Notes: generated by a model from the letters alone, not told the origin. 64,000 nucleotides of DNA from Parvibaculum sp. (GCF_030694575.1 NZ_JAUYUS010000134.1:24749-88748); one strand, 5' to 3'. Counted from the stretch's first letter, positions 1-10,175 are shown. Program-made: numbers and translations.

Positions 1-394
1 CGCTGGTCTCGCGGCTGCCCTCGCGCACGCTCCACGCACTTTCGACGTAGGGAAGGCCGACATAGAAGATCAGTACACAGACCGGCCAGAGGAGAAGGAC
101 CGTGCCGCAGAGGTCGACGCATGCCTTGAAGGCGGGCGACGACGAGCGATAGAAAAGATCGACGCGGACATGGCCGTTGTGGAGGAGGGTGTAGCCCGCC
201 GCCAGCATGAAAAGGGTGCCGTGCATGTAGACGATCGATTCCTGCGCCCAGACGGAGCCGACGCCGAAGATGTAGCGCATAAGCACGACGACGAACTGGG
301 TCAGCACCATGAAGAGCGCGAGCCAGGCGACCGCGCGGCCGACGGCTTCGTTGACGGTATCGATCAGTCCGGCGAGGCGGGAGAGTTTGTTCAT
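1..394 (-). CDS. TRAP transporter small permease (DctQ-like), partial, runs off the left edge
   Basis: Reverse translation gives MNKLSRLAGLIDTVNEAVGRAVAWLALFMVLTQFVVVLMRYIFGVGSVWAQESIVYMHGTLFMLAAGYTLLHNGHVRVDLFYR; lies next to a DctP gene; not in the ORF track because it is truncated. Confidence 0.85.
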   Translation of the reverse strand, partial: MNKLSRLAGLIDTVNEAVGRAVAWLALFMVLTQFVVVLMRYIFGVGSVWAQESIVYMHGTLFMLAAGYTLLHNGHVRVDLFYRSSSPAFKACVDLCGTVLLLWPVCVLIFYVGLPYVESAWSVREGSRETS

Positions 395-408
395 GACGGT
401 CGACCGCG

Positions 409-1482
409 TCAGCCGCGGCGTGCCTCCACATAACCTTCGTCGCCGATCCGCGTCCATTCCTCGGAAACCGCCAGCGCCTCGCGGAAACTTTCATAGATTT
501 TAGCGGTGGCGGCATCGCTTTTGGCGGCGTCCTCGAGGACTTCGCGCGATGCCTTCTTGAGGGCGGCGAGGACTTCGTCCGGGAATTTACGCATCTGGAC
601 GCCGTGCTGCTCGACGAGCGTCTTGAGGGCGCGACCGTTGTGATGCGTGTATTCGGCAAGGGTGTAGTCGTTTTCGGCGGAGCAGGCGGCGCGGACCACG
701 GCCTGCTGCTGCTTCGTGAGCGACTCCCAGACGGAGAGATTGAAGCCGGCGGCGAGGCTCGATCCCGGCTCGTGGAAGCCGGGCCAGTAGTAGAACTTGG
801 CGATGCGGTAGAAGCCGAAGGCCATGTCGTTCCACGGCGCGACCCACTCGGCGGCGTCGATGGTGCCGTTCTGGAGGGCCGGGAAAATGTCGGGGCCGGC
901 GAGCGTGACGGCGGCGGCGCCGAGACGGCGCATGACTTCGCCGCCGAGGCCGGGCATGCGGATTTTCAGGCCCTTGAGATCGTCGAGCGAGTTGATCTCG
1001 TTGCGATACCAGCCGGCAAGCTGGACGCCGGTGTTGGCGGCCATGAAGGGTTTGATGTTGAAGCCGGCGGCGAGATCGTCCCAGAGCTCCTGCCCGCCGC
1101 CATGATAGATCCAGCCGTTGATTTCGGCGGCGGTCATGCCATAGGGCACGGCGGTGAAGAAGTTGTAGGCCTTGGACTTGCCCTGCCAGTAGTACTCAGC
1201 GCCGTGATAGATGTCGGCGGCGCCGCTCGAGACGGTGTCGAAGCATTCGAGGGCGGGCACGAGTTCGCCGGCGGCATAGACCTTGATGTCGACCTGACCG
1301 TCCGTCATTTCACCGATACGGGTCGCGAGGCGCTGGGCCGAGGTGCCGAGGCCGGGATAATTTTTCGGCCATGTGGTGACCATCTTGAGCTGACGCTTGC
1401 CCTGGGCAATTGCCGGCGCGGGCATGGTGGCGGCGGCGATGGCGGCGGTGCCAGCGCCCGTCAAGAACGAACGGCGTTTCAT
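409..1482 (-). CDS. TRAP transporter substrate-binding protein (DctP family) with Tat-like signal
   Basis: MKRRSFLTGAGTAAIAAATMPAPAIAQGKRQLKMVTTWPKNYPG; DctP-type sequence. Confidence 0.92.
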   Translation of the reverse strand: MKRRSFLTGAGTAAIAAATMPAPAIAQGKRQLKMVTTWPKNYPGLGTSAQRLATRIGEMTDGQVDIKVYAAGELVPALECFDTVSSGAADIYHGAEYYWQGKSKAYNFFTAVPYGMTAAEINGWIYHGGGQELWDDLAAGFNIKPFMAANTGVQLAGWYRNEINSLDDLKGLKIRMPGLGGEVMRRLGAAAVTLAGPDIFPALQNGTIDAAEWVAPWNDMAFGFYRIAKFYYWPGFHEPGSSLAAGFNLSVWESLTKQQQAVVRAACSAENDYTLAEYTHHNGRALKTLVEQHGVQMRKFPDEVLAALKKASREVLEDAAKSDAATAKIYESFREALAVSEEWTRIGDEGYVEARRG

Positions 1483-1623
1483 GGACGACTCCCCGATCTA
1501 CTTCCCCGGAGCGGCCGTGCGCCGGCCAGCTCTCCCCAATTGAAGGGGTGCAATTCGCGGCCAGTATAGGCGCGCGCGCGCAAGGCGCAACGGCGGCGAA
1601 GGGATCGGCCCGTCGTCGAGCGA

Positions 1624-1944
1624 TCAGGCGCCGGTGAGTGTGCCTCCGGTGTTTTCGGTATCGGCAGGGGTGGCCTTGAGGCGAATCCCGAGTGCCTTCA
1701 TTACGCCGATCAAGGTGGTGAGCTTGGGATCGCCTTCCGGGCTCAGCGCCTTGTAGAGAGCTTCGCGGGTTACGCCTGCCTCCTTGGCGATCTGCGACAT
1801 GCCGCGGGACCGGGCGACGACACCGAGCGCAGTTGCGATGTAGCTTGCATCGCCGGTTGCCAGCGCATCGGAAATGAGTGCGACGTGGTCTTCCTGCGTA
1901 TCGAGGTAGAGGGCGGCGTCAAAAGGAACGGTTTCGATAGTCAT
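1624..1944 (-). CDS. HTH-type antitoxin of a HigBA/RelBE-like addiction module
   Basis: MTIETVPFDAALYLDTQEDHVALISDALATGDASYIATALGVVARSRGMSQIAKEAGVTREALYKALSPEGDPKLTTLIGVMKALG; partner toxin directly upstream. Confidence 0.88.
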   Translation of the reverse strand: MTIETVPFDAALYLDTQEDHVALISDALATGDASYIATALGVVARSRGMSQIAKEAGVTREALYKALSPEGDPKLTTLIGVMKALGIRLKATPADTENTGGTLTGA

Positions 1945-1945
1945 G

Positions 1946-2233
1946 TCATACCTCCTCGGCCAGTTTCCTGGCGCGCTCAATGTCTTTCTTCTGGGTGCTC
2001 TTGTCGCCGCCACACAGAAGAAGAATGAGAACATCGCCCCGCCGCACGAAATAGACCCGGTAACCGGGGCCGGAATCGATGCGCAGCTCGCCGATGCCGT
2101 CGAAAAACTTCGCGTCGCCAAAAAGGCCGGATTCGAGCCGGACGATGCGTTGCGCGATGCGCTTGACTGCCTGACGATCCTTGAGGCCGTCCAGCCAGTC
2201 CCGGAAAATCAGTGTTTGGCGGACTTCCAGCAT
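1946..2233 (-). CDS. RelE/HigB-like toxin (addiction module killer protein)
   Basis: MLEVRQTLIFRDWLDGLKDRQAVKRIAQRIVRLESGLFGDAKFFDGIGELRIDSGPGYRVYFVRRGDVLILLLCGGDKSTQKKDIERARKL. Confidence 0.9.
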   Translation of the reverse strand: MLEVRQTLIFRDWLDGLKDRQAVKRIAQRIVRLESGLFGDAKFFDGIGELRIDSGPGYRVYFVRRGDVLILLLCGGDKSTQKKDIERARKLAEEV

Positions 2234-2241
2234 ATTTGTTA

Positions 2242-2270
2242 ACTGTAGTTCACAGGATCGACGGCGTCAA
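2242..2270 (-). promoter_or_regulatory. Predicted promoter of the TA module: TTGACG-N17-TACAGT
   Basis: Minus strand: -35 at 2270-2265, -10 at 2247-2242, 8 nt before the toxin ATG. Confidence 0.5.
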
Positions 2271-2284
2271 GCAGACGTGAACTA
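2246..2284. promoter_or_regulatory. Inverted repeat TAGTTCAC-N23-GTGAACTA around the TA promoter (candidate operator)
   Basis: Two perfect 8-bp arms at 2246-2253 and 2277-2284. Confidence 0.5.
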
Positions 2285-3025
2285 TAGATTACAGGGCGGA
2301 GTCTCCATGCGTCGCCAGCCTTCCATTGTCAGGGCTTCGAGCGGCTGGAAGCGGGTTTTGTAGGCCATCTTGCGGCTGCCATCGACCCAGTAGCCGAGAT
2401 AGACGTAAGGCAGGCCGAGCGCGCGGGCGCGCTCGATATGGTCGAGGACCATCCATGTGCCGAGGCTGCGCGAGGTCTCGGCCGGGTCGTAGAAGCTGTA
2501 GACCATGGAGAGGCCATCATCGAGCATGTCGGTGAGGGCGGTGGCGACGAGGGGGGCCGGGGCGCCGGGTTGGCGGTATTCGATCAGGCGGGTGACGATG
2601 GTCGTGTCCTCGACCATGGCGACGTAATCGAGCCTCGACATGTCGGCCATGCCGCCTTCGGCGTGGCGGGCGTCGAGATAGCGGCGCAGGAGCGTGTACT
2701 GCTCGTCGGTCGCGCGGGCGGGCTCGGCGGAAGAGCGCAGGCCGGTATTGTGCGCGAGGATGCGGCGGAAGGTACGCCGGGGACGGAACTCATCGACGAT
2801 CACGCGGACGGAGACGCAGGCCTGACAATCGTCGCAGGCCGGGCGATAGGCGATGTTCTGGCTGCGGCGGAAGCCGGCCTGGGTGAGCGCGTTGTTGAGG
2901 GAGACGGGCTCGTCGCCGAGCAGATGCGTGAAGACTTTCTTCTCGTGGCGGCCGGGCAAATACGGGCACGGCTGCGGGGCCGTGATGTAGAACTGCGGAA
3001 ATCTCGTGCGGGACTGGTCTGTCAC
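2282..3025 (-). CDS. bpt: Aspartate/glutamate leucyltransferase (N-end rule)
   Basis: [27 protein letters not shown]...[20 protein letters not shown]. Confidence 0.93.
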   Translation of the reverse strand: MTDQSRTRFPQFYITAPQPCPYLPGRHEKKVFTHLLGDEPVSLNNALTQAGFRRSQNIAYRPACDDCQACVSVRVIVDEFRPRRTFRRILAHNTGLRSSAEPARATDEQYTLLRRYLDARHAEGGMADMSRLDYVAMVEDTTIVTRLIEYRQPGAPAPLVATALTDMLDDGLSMVYSFYDPAETSRSLGTWMVLDHIERARALGLPYVYLGYWVDGSRKMAYKTRFQPLEALTMEGWRRMETPPCNL

Positions 3026-3058
3026 TGCTTTCTCGCGCTAGCGGCCGCTCTTTCCGGT

Positions 3059-4948
3059 TCAGAGCCCATAGTACCAAGGCGCGAAGAAAGAATAAGCCAG
3101 CCAGAGCAAAATGACGAGAGGCGCGCCGGCGCGGACGAAATCGCGGAATTCGTAATGCCCCGGTCCCATAACCAGAAGGTTGGTCTGGTAGCCCATCGGC
3201 GTCGCGAAGGAACAGTTGGCGGCGAAGATGACGGCATAGACGAAGATCATCGGATCGATGCCGAGCTGGGTGGCCGTGCTGATGGCGATGGGCGTGAACA
3301 GCACGGCGGTGGCGTTGTTGGTCAGCACGTTGGTGGTGACGGCGATCGCGAAGAAGAAGGCCGAGAGGATGACCGGCACGCCGTAGCCGGAGAACATTGC
3401 GACAGATGTTTCCGCTATGGCGCGCGCGCCGCCCGTGGCTTCCAGCGCGGCGGCGACGCCGAGCATGGCGCCGACCATGAGAAAGATGCGCCGGTCGATG
3501 GCGCGGGCGGCCTGGCGGACGTTGAGGACGCCCGCCGCGATGATGGCGGCGGCGGCGCCGACGGCGGCGATTTCGATGGGGACGAGGCCGCTGAGCACGA
3601 AAGCGACCATGATACCGAAGATCGCGAGGGCGCGGCGTGCGAGCTTCGGGTCCGGCAGTTCGGTCGCCGACCATTCGAGGAGCAGCACGTCGCGGTTGTG
3701 GCGGAGGTCCTGCACCTGCGGACCCTTGCCGAGAATGAGGAGGACGTCGCCCGCCTCGAGGCGGATGTCGTTGAGCAGGGTGCGGATCATGCGGCTGCGG
3801 CGCTGGATGCCGAGCACGATGCAACCCGTTTGGTGGCGGAAGGCGATCTGTTCGATGGTCTGGCCGATCATGCGCGAGCCTGGCGCCACGACCGTTTCGG
3901 CGAGGATGAGTTCGCCGCCGGGTTTGGCGGGGCCATCGCTCGCCTCGAGGCCGGCCGAGAAACGTTCCTCGAGCATGCCTTCGAAAATGCGCGAGCCCGA
4001 CTTCAGGGCGTCGGTGAGGGTCTGGCGCGTGGCGGCGACGATGACGACGTCGCCGGGCATGAGGGTCACGTCCTCGAAGGGCGGCAGGATCGGATGTTCG
4101 CCGCGCTGGATCATGCGGACCGTCATGTCGCGCAGCGGCGGAAAGAGACCGGCGATGGAGCTCACGCCGACAAGGGGATGGGCGGAGGTGACTTCGAGCT
4201 GGGCGATGTATTGCTTGCCGTTGCCGGCTTCCGGTCCGGACAGATCGACGGCGGCGCCACGGTCGGGAACAAGGTGCGGCACGACGAACGTGGCGTAGAG
4301 GAAGCCGATCGAGGCGAGAAAAATGCCGGGTACCACGAAGTCGAAGATGCCGATGGGCGGCAGATGCGAGGTCATGACCACGCCGGCCGCCAGCAGGTTG
4401 GTGGATGAGCCGATGAGCGTCGTCATGCCGCCGAGGATCGACACGTAGCTCAGCGTCATCATGACCTTCGGCGCGCGCTGGCCGAAGCGGCCGGCGAGCG
4501 TGGCGAGGACGGGAATGAACATCACGGCGACGGGCGTGTTGTTCAGGAAGGCGCTGATGACGGCGACCAGCAGGAAGGTGAAGAAGATGGTGAGGCCGGG
4601 CCGGGTGGAGCCGAGATCCGCGACGCGGCGGGCGGCGCCGTCGAGGGCGCCGGTCTGGAACATGCCCTGGCCGACGACGAGAAGCGCGAGGACGGCGATC
4701 AGCGCCGGGTTTGCGAAGCCCGCGAGGAGCGTGGTCGAACTGAGGAGGTTCTGGCCATCCGGGCCGACGACGGGAAACAGATAGAAGAAGAGGAGAAGAA
4801 CGACGAGAATCGCGAGAGCCGATACCTCAAGCGAAAGACGCTCGATGCTGAACAGCATGACCGCGACCACGATCAGGCCATAGGTCACCCACATCTGCCA
4901 GGCAAAAGCAATTTCCATGCGCGCATCTTGTTCGGTAGCGCATGGCAC
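3059..4948 (-). CDS. SLC13-family permease with TrkA-C (RCK_C) domains
   Basis: Multi-TM protein with central RCK_C-like repeats (HPLVGVSS..., MIGQTIEQIAFRHQTGCIVLGIQR). Confidence 0.88.
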   Translation of the reverse strand: MPCATEQDARMEIAFAWQMWVTYGLIVVAVMLFSIERLSLEVSALAILVVLLLFFYLFPVVGPDGQNLLSSTTLLAGFANPALIAVLALLVVGQGMFQTGALDGAARRVADLGSTRPGLTIFFTFLLVAVISAFLNNTPVAVMFIPVLATLAGRFGQRAPKVMMTLSYVSILGGMTTLIGSSTNLLAAGVVMTSHLPPIGIFDFVVPGIFLASIGFLYATFVVPHLVPDRGAAVDLSGPEAGNGKQYIAQLEVTSAHPLVGVSSIAGLFPPLRDMTVRMIQRGEHPILPPFEDVTLMPGDVVIVAATRQTLTDALKSGSRIFEGMLEERFSAGLEASDGPAKPGGELILAETVVAPGSRMIGQTIEQIAFRHQTGCIVLGIQRRSRMIRTLLNDIRLEAGDVLLILGKGPQVQDLRHNRDVLLLEWSATELPDPKLARRALAIFGIMVAFVLSGLVPIEIAAVGAAAAIIAAGVLNVRQAARAIDRRIFLMVGAMLGVAAALEATGGARAIAETSVAMFSGYGVPVILSAFFFAIAVTTNVLTNNATAVLFTPIAISTATQLGIDPMIFVYAVIFAANCSFATPMGYQTNLLVMGPGHYEFRDFVRAGAPLVILLWLAYSFFAPWYYGL

Positions 4949-5016
4949 GACAAGTCGGCGATGCGCCCGGTGATTGAGGGAGTGGATCAGCAGGCGTTAC
5001 GCGAGGTGGCCTCGGT

Positions 5017-5496
5017 TCAGACGGAACGGCGGACGAAGACAGTACCGCAAAGATAGTCGTGGAGACAGCGGCGACGTTCGTTGAAAAACGGTACGAGCAG
5101 AACGAGAACCGTGCCGACGGCGACGGTCACGTAAAAGAGGACGGTCTGAAGCGCCGCCTGGAGATAGCCGGGCCTGCGCCCGTTCCAGGCGCGAAGCTCG
5201 ATGCCCTGCCAGCGCATGCCCGGCGTCGCCGAGTGCCGGCCGCCCAGGGTGAGCGTGAAATAGGCAAGGGCGATGAGGGGGGTGAGCGCGGCGCCCGGCC
5301 AGAGCAGGCCAAATGTCAGGATACCGAGGACGCCAAAAACGACCGACGCCAGCACGAGCAGGACGCAAAGGACGGCCAGATCGGCGAGAAAAGCGAGGCA
5401 GCGGGCCATGACGATGCCGTCGAAGGCGCCCGCGGGCCACTGGACGCTTTCCGAAGCGGAAAGGCCAGTTGGGGCTACATGATTGCTTTCGCTCAT
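5017..5496 (-). CDS. RDD-family membrane protein
   Basis: DGIVMARCLAFLADLAVLCVLL...TPGMRWQGIELRAWNGRRPGYLQA; RDD-like. Confidence 0.85.
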   Translation of the reverse strand: MSESNHVAPTGLSASESVQWPAGAFDGIVMARCLAFLADLAVLCVLLVLASVVFGVLGILTFGLLWPGAALTPLIALAYFTLTLGGRHSATPGMRWQGIELRAWNGRRPGYLQAALQTVLFYVTVAVGTVLVLLVPFFNERRRCLHDYLCGTVFVRRSV

Positions 5497-5574
5497 CTTT
5501 TTCCCGTCGATGTAAAACCGGTCTGTTTCACATAAGGGGAGAAAATGGGGAAGGCAAGTGCGGTTTCGACCGGA

Positions 5575-6483
5575 TCAGGGGCTGAATCCGGGGGGCGTGA
5601 CCGAGGCTTCGCGGAGGAGAACGATGGACAGGCGCCGATTGGCGGCCATGTAGGGGTCTTCGGGGAAGAGCGGCTCGGAATCCGCCTTGCCGACGACCTG
5701 GTAGATGCGGTCGTTGGAAAGACCCGCCTTGGTGAGGATGCGGCGCGCGGCATTGGCGCGGTCGGCGGTGAGCTCCCAATTGGAATAGCCAGGCCGCCCT
5801 TCGACCGGGTTCGCGTCCGTGTGACCCGAGATGCTGACGCGGTTCGGCAGCTTGATGAGGATTTTCGAGACCTCGTCGATCAACTGGCGGGTTCGCTCGT
5901 AGGGTTCGGCATTGCCGGCGGGGAACATGGAGCGGCCATCCTGATCGACGATCTGGATACGGAGGCCTTCCGGCGTCTCGTCGACGATGACGCTGCGCGA
6001 AAGCTCGGCGAGATCGGGGTTCTCGCGCATCGCCTGACGGATGCTCTCGGCGGCGGCGCGGAAATTCCGTTCGTCGCGGGCGGACTTTTCCTGCAGGAGT
6101 TTGTCCATTTGCGCGGCGGCGGCTTTTTCTTCCGCCGTCTCGGGGCTTTTCGGCTGGGCGGGCGTCGATATGGTCATGACGACCTGCGGCTTGGTGCCCG
6201 CCATGCGCGAGCCTTCCTCGTCGAAGGCGGTGCCGCCCATGATGCCGCCCGCGCCACTTGTGGAACGGCTGACGTTGGACGGCGCGAAATAATCGGCGAG
6301 GCCCTGTTTCTGCTCCGGCGTCGTCATGCTGATGAGCCACATCAGCAGAAAGAACGCCATCATGGCGGTCACGAAATCGGCATAGGCGATCTTCCACGCG
6401 CCGCCGTGATGGCCGTGGACGACCTTCTTGACCTTCTTGAGGATGATCGGCTGCTGGTTGTTCGGCGCGGCCATGCTGTTCAA
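5575..6483 (-). CDS. motB: Flagellar motor stator protein MotB
   Basis: AYADFVTAMMAFFLLMWLISMTTPEQK plus an OmpA-type C-terminus (ISGHTDANPVEGRPGYSNWELTADRANAARRIL). Confidence 0.92.
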   Translation of the reverse strand: MNSMAAPNNQQPIILKKVKKVVHGHHGGAWKIAYADFVTAMMAFFLLMWLISMTTPEQKQGLADYFAPSNVSRSTSGAGGIMGGTAFDEEGSRMAGTKPQVVMTISTPAQPKSPETAEEKAAAAQMDKLLQEKSARDERNFRAAAESIRQAMRENPDLAELSRSVIVDETPEGLRIQIVDQDGRSMFPAGNAEPYERTRQLIDEVSKILIKLPNRVSISGHTDANPVEGRPGYSNWELTADRANAARRILTKAGLSNDRIYQVVGKADSEPLFPEDPYMAANRRLSIVLLREASVTPPGFSP

Positions 6484-6493
6484 TCCCTATCCG

Positions 6494-7357
6494 TCAAGCG
6501 GCAGGCTGCAGGGCGGCGGTGGACTGTTCCACTTCGATGAAGGTGGGACGGACTTCCGACATCAGCGCCTTGCGCGCGAATTCGATGGAGACGGCGGGCG
6601 CGTAACCCGCCATGTGGGCGAGAAGGCCCGCCTTCATCGAGAGATAATATTTCGACTCCGCTTCGTAGGTGTTGCGGAGCGACTGCGCCATCGGACCGAA
6701 GAAGCCGTAGGCGACGAAGACGCCGAGGAAGGTGCCGACAAGAGCGCCGCCGATGAGGCCGCCGAGAATAGCGGGCGGCTGATCGATGGAGCCCATGGTC
6801 TTGATGACGCCGAGCACGGCGGCGACGATGCCGAGAGCGGGCGTGCCGTCGGCAAGCGCCTGCATGGCGCTGACGATGCGCTCGCGCTCCTGATGATGGG
6901 TTTCGAGTTCTTCGTCCATCAGCGATTCGAGTTCGTGCGCGTTCTCGGTGCCGAGGGTGATCATGCGCAGGTAGTCGCACATGAATTCGATTGCGTGGTG
7001 ATCGGCTGAGAATTTGGGAAACTGCGCGAAGATGGTGCTCTCGCCGGGATTTTCGACATGCGCTTCGAGCGCGAGGTTGCCCTTGCTCTTGGCGAGCTTG
7101 AAGAGGGTGTATTGCAGGCCGAGCAATTCCAGGAAGGCGGCCTTGTCGTAACGCGGACCTTTGAACAGGGTTCCGAGAATGCCGCCAACCGCCTTCAGCA
7201 CCGAGGGGGGATTGGCGATGCAGAACGCGCCGAAAGCCGCGCCGAGAATGATGACGGCTTCGAAGGGCTGCCAAAGCACTTCAAGGTGGCCGCCCATTGC
7301 AGCGTAACCACCGAACACGCTCAGCAATACCAGTCCGATGCCAACAATGAGCCGCAT
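6494..7357 (-). CDS. motA: Flagellar motor stator protein MotA
   Basis: PALGIVAAVLGVIKTMGSIDQPPAILGGLIGGALVGTFLGVFVAYGFFGPMA. Confidence 0.93.
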   Translation of the reverse strand: MRLIVGIGLVLLSVFGGYAAMGGHLEVLWQPFEAVIILGAAFGAFCIANPPSVLKAVGGILGTLFKGPRYDKAAFLELLGLQYTLFKLAKSKGNLALEAHVENPGESTIFAQFPKFSADHHAIEFMCDYLRMITLGTENAHELESLMDEELETHHQERERIVSAMQALADGTPALGIVAAVLGVIKTMGSIDQPPAILGGLIGGALVGTFLGVFVAYGFFGPMAQSLRNTYEAESKYYLSMKAGLLAHMAGYAPAVSIEFARKALMSEVRPTFIEVEQSTAALQPAA

Positions 7358-7660
7358 ATGCCCGAGTACTCTCTTTGTAGGTATATTCCCGCAGCAACAG
7401 CCGCGTAGCAGGCCCGCCCCGCCTCGTGCTCCATTCTTGCGGCGCGCGTCTTAACAGCGGGTTTAACCAAACGCCGGAATGGCGCGCTTCCCGGCGGTTT
7501 TGCGTGAAAACCGATGGGTTTGCGGGGATGCGAGGTTGCGCCGCCACGACCGGCTGGCTTAAACCGGCACTCTGGACGTTAACGACCCGTTGACGACAGA
7601 TGACCGGCGGCGGGGGCCGGAAGACGACGGAACCCTCATCCCGATGGAGCGAAGCGTTCG

Positions 7661-8179
7661 ATGACGACAGGCGAAAAGACGGTGGAGACCGGTGGCGAGC
7701 ACGACGTGCGCAAGTTTCGCAACGCGCTCGGCTGGTTCACGACCGGCGTCGCCGTCATCACGACGCGGGTGGGCGGCGAGGCGCCGATCGGCATCACGGT
7801 CAATTCCTTCTCGTCGGTTTCGCTCGATCCGCCACTGGTGCTCTGGTGCCTCGACAAGAAGTCCGACACGCTCGATGTGTTCGAGAGGGCGACGCATTTC
7901 ACGGTCAACGTGTTGCGCGAGGAACATCAGGACGTGTCGTCCCGGCTGGCCCGGAAAGGCGACCACAGCCTTGCCGGAATGGACGTGAGGGAAGGGGAGA
8001 GCGGATGCCCGGCGCTTGTCCAGGCGCTTGCCCATTTCGAGTGCGAGGTCGAGGCGCGCCACGATGCGGGCGACCATGTCATCATGGTCGGGCGTGTGGT
8101 GAAGTTCGATTATGTCGAGGAAGGGCGGCCGCTGCTCTATCATCGCGGCGCCTATCAGATACTGCCGCCCGTCATCTGA
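7661..8179 (+). CDS. Flavin reductase family protein
   Basis: RNALGWFTTGVAVITTRVGGEAPIGITVNSFSSVSLDPPLVLWCLDKKSDT. Confidence 0.9.
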   Translation: MTTGEKTVETGGEHDVRKFRNALGWFTTGVAVITTRVGGEAPIGITVNSFSSVSLDPPLVLWCLDKKSDTLDVFERATHFTVNVLREEHQDVSSRLARKGDHSLAGMDVREGESGCPALVQALAHFECEVEARHDAGDHVIMVGRVVKFDYVEEGRPLLYHRGAYQILPPVI

Positions 8180-8186
8180 CCGCGCG

Positions 8187-8696
8187 CTACCTGTCGCGAC
8201 GGGGAGAGGTTCCGCCTTCGCGCGCGTCGAGCGCTTCCAGATTTTCGCGCATCTTATCCATCGATCTCAGCATGGCGAGGTAGTCTTCCTCGGCGATGCC
8301 GTCGACGGCTGCCTGGTGAATGGCGGCGTAGTGATTGCGCGCGATATGCTTGTTGGCGTGCAGCAGCGGCGTCAGGTAGATGCATTTTGCGCGACCGTCG
8401 GTCGGGTGCGTGCGGCGTTCGACGAGGCCCAGCGCTTCCAGTTCGCCGACATAGATGCCGATGGAGACCTTGTGAATGCTGAGGACGTGCGCAAGCTCCG
8501 TCTGGGTCTGGCCGTCCTCGTCGAGGAGCGCTATCACGATGCGGGTCTGGTTGCGCGTGAGTCCGGTGCGGCGGTCGTAGATCGTCGCGAGCATCGTACC
8601 CAGCTCGTTGATCGCCCTGACGAATCGCTCCGGCAGGAAAGGATCGTCGTCGTTCATTTCCGCGACATGCGCGGCACCGTTTTTATTTTGTGTCAT
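8187..8696 (-). CDS. MarR-family transcriptional regulator
   Basis: LTRNQTRIVIALLDEDGQTQTELAHVLSIHKVSIGIYVGELEALGLVERRTHPTDGRAKCIYLTP. Confidence 0.9.
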   Translation of the reverse strand: MTQNKNGAAHVAEMNDDDPFLPERFVRAINELGTMLATIYDRRTGLTRNQTRIVIALLDEDGQTQTELAHVLSIHKVSIGIYVGELEALGLVERRTHPTDGRAKCIYLTPLLHANKHIARNHYAAIHQAAVDGIAEEDYLAMLRSMDKMRENLEALDAREGGTSPRRDR

Positions 8697-8963
8697 GCCC
8701 CAGCCGACCTCTATTGAGTCACACGCGACGACAGAGATGCGTGCAGATTGAGGGTATCGGCGCCGCGACGCGACGCAAAAAATTCACGACGCCGGAAAAA
8801 ATGATGCCTCCCCGGCAGCCGAACCGCTTGACGCGCGGGCGCGGCGGTGTTTTCGTAAAGAAAATTTACTAAAAAGACGCTTGCCGGTCCACCTGCAAAA
8901 AAGACCGTAAAAGTGCGACAAAAAAGCGTTGGGGTAGCGTAGCCGGTCGGGAGGACCAAGCTT

Positions 8964-9746
8964 ATGCCGGAACAAAATACCGTTGACGCGGCCAGCGAGG
9001 CCGCGAACGGCGCCGTAACCAATGGTGCCGCAGGCGGCGATGCGATGAATAACGCAGCCGACATCATTGCCCAGTCGGGCGGGGGCGACACGTGGTATTC
9101 GCTGGGCTCGCTGCTCGACAAGGGCGGCCCGATCGTGGCGATCCTGCTGGTGCTGTCCATCATCTCGGCGGCGATCATCCTGCTCAAGATTTTCCAGTTC
9201 TGGTCGGCGGGGCTTTCCAAGCGGAGCTTCGTGGAGCCGGCGCTCGACAAGATCGAAGCCGGCGATCTTGCCGGATCGCTCGATGTGCTGAAAAAACAGA
9301 AAACACCACTGGCACGCGCCATGGCGGCGGGCGTGCGCGCCAAGATGCGCGGCGACCTGCGCGACGAGGATGTGGCGTCCGAAATCGTCCGTGTCGGCAC
9401 GATGGAAATCGGCGCGTTGCAGCGGTATCTCCGCTGGCTCGAAGTCATCGGCAATATTTCGCCGCTGCTCGGCCTGCTCGGCACCGTGATCGGCATGATC
9501 AACGCCTTCCAGAGCCTCGAGGAGGCGGGTACGCAAGTGGACCCGGCGCTGCTTTCGGGCGGCATCTGGGTGGCGCTTCTGACGACGGCCGTCGGTCTCA
9601 TCGTCGCGCTGCCGGCCATCACCGCGCTCAACCTGCTCGAAGGCAAGATCGACCAGGTGCGCCTGTCGATGCGCGATGCCTCGGCCCGTGTGATCGCGGC
9701 GCTGCATGCGCGGCAAGGACCCGTGCAGTCGAAGGCGGCACAGTAG
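8964..9746 (+). CDS. MotA/TolQ/ExbB proton channel family protein
   Basis: WLEVIGNISPLLGLLGTVIGMINAFQSLEEAG...SGGIWVALLTTAVGLIVALPAITALNLLEGKID. Confidence 0.93.
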   Translation: MPEQNTVDAASEAANGAVTNGAAGGDAMNNAADIIAQSGGGDTWYSLGSLLDKGGPIVAILLVLSIISAAIILLKIFQFWSAGLSKRSFVEPALDKIEAGDLAGSLDVLKKQKTPLARAMAAGVRAKMRGDLRDEDVASEIVRVGTMEIGALQRYLRWLEVIGNISPLLGLLGTVIGMINAFQSLEEAGTQVDPALLSGGIWVALLTTAVGLIVALPAITALNLLEGKIDQVRLSMRDASARVIAALHARQGPVQSKAAQ

Positions 9747-9767
9747 CCTCGCAAGGGAGCCAAGCCC

Positions 9768-10175
9768 ATGTTCGAGGAACCCGTCCGACGCAGAGGGATG
9801 GCCAGTCTGACGCCGCTTATCGACGTGGTGTTCCTGCTGCTCATCTTTTTCATGCTGACGACATCGTTCATGCAGACGCAATCGCTGTCGGTGGTGACGC
9901 CGGCACCGAGCGCGGACGAACTGCCGACGGATGCGCGCGTCGTCGAAATATGGCTGATGGGCGATGGCACGCTGAGGCTTGACGGCAAGCCCGTGGAGCG
10001 GACGGCGCTGACGGCGTCTCTCCGCGAAGCCATCGGCGAGCGCAAGGACATGACCGTGACGATCCTCGCGGAAAAGGGGTCGCGCACGCAGGCGCTGGTG
10101 GCGGCTGTCGAGGCGGCGCGGCAATCCGGTGCGAAGGCGGTCGGTACGGCGCGGGTGGAGAAAATCAAGCCATGA
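9768..10175 (+). CDS. ExbD/TolR-like protein with conserved TM Asp
   Basis: MASLTPLIDVVFLLLIFFMLTTSFMQTQ; GAC codon at 9822-9824. Confidence 0.92.
   Translation: MFEEPVRRRGMASLTPLIDVVFLLLIFFMLTTSFMQTQSLSVVTPAPSADELPTDARVVEIWLMGDGTLRLDGKPVERTALTASLREAIGERKDMTVTILAEKGSRTQALVAAVEAARQSGAKAVGTARVEKIKP

Noticed and set aside
2438-4408. 656-aa plus-strand ORF
   Set aside because: Antisense shadow of bpt and the SLC13 permease in GC-rich DNA; low-complexity E/D/G/R-rich translation with no domain.
8855-8869. Short palindrome GTAAA-gaaaa-TTTAC upstream of the exbB-type gene as an operator
   Set aside because: Arms of only 5 bp in AT-rich sequence; could occur by chance and no matching promoter was convincing.
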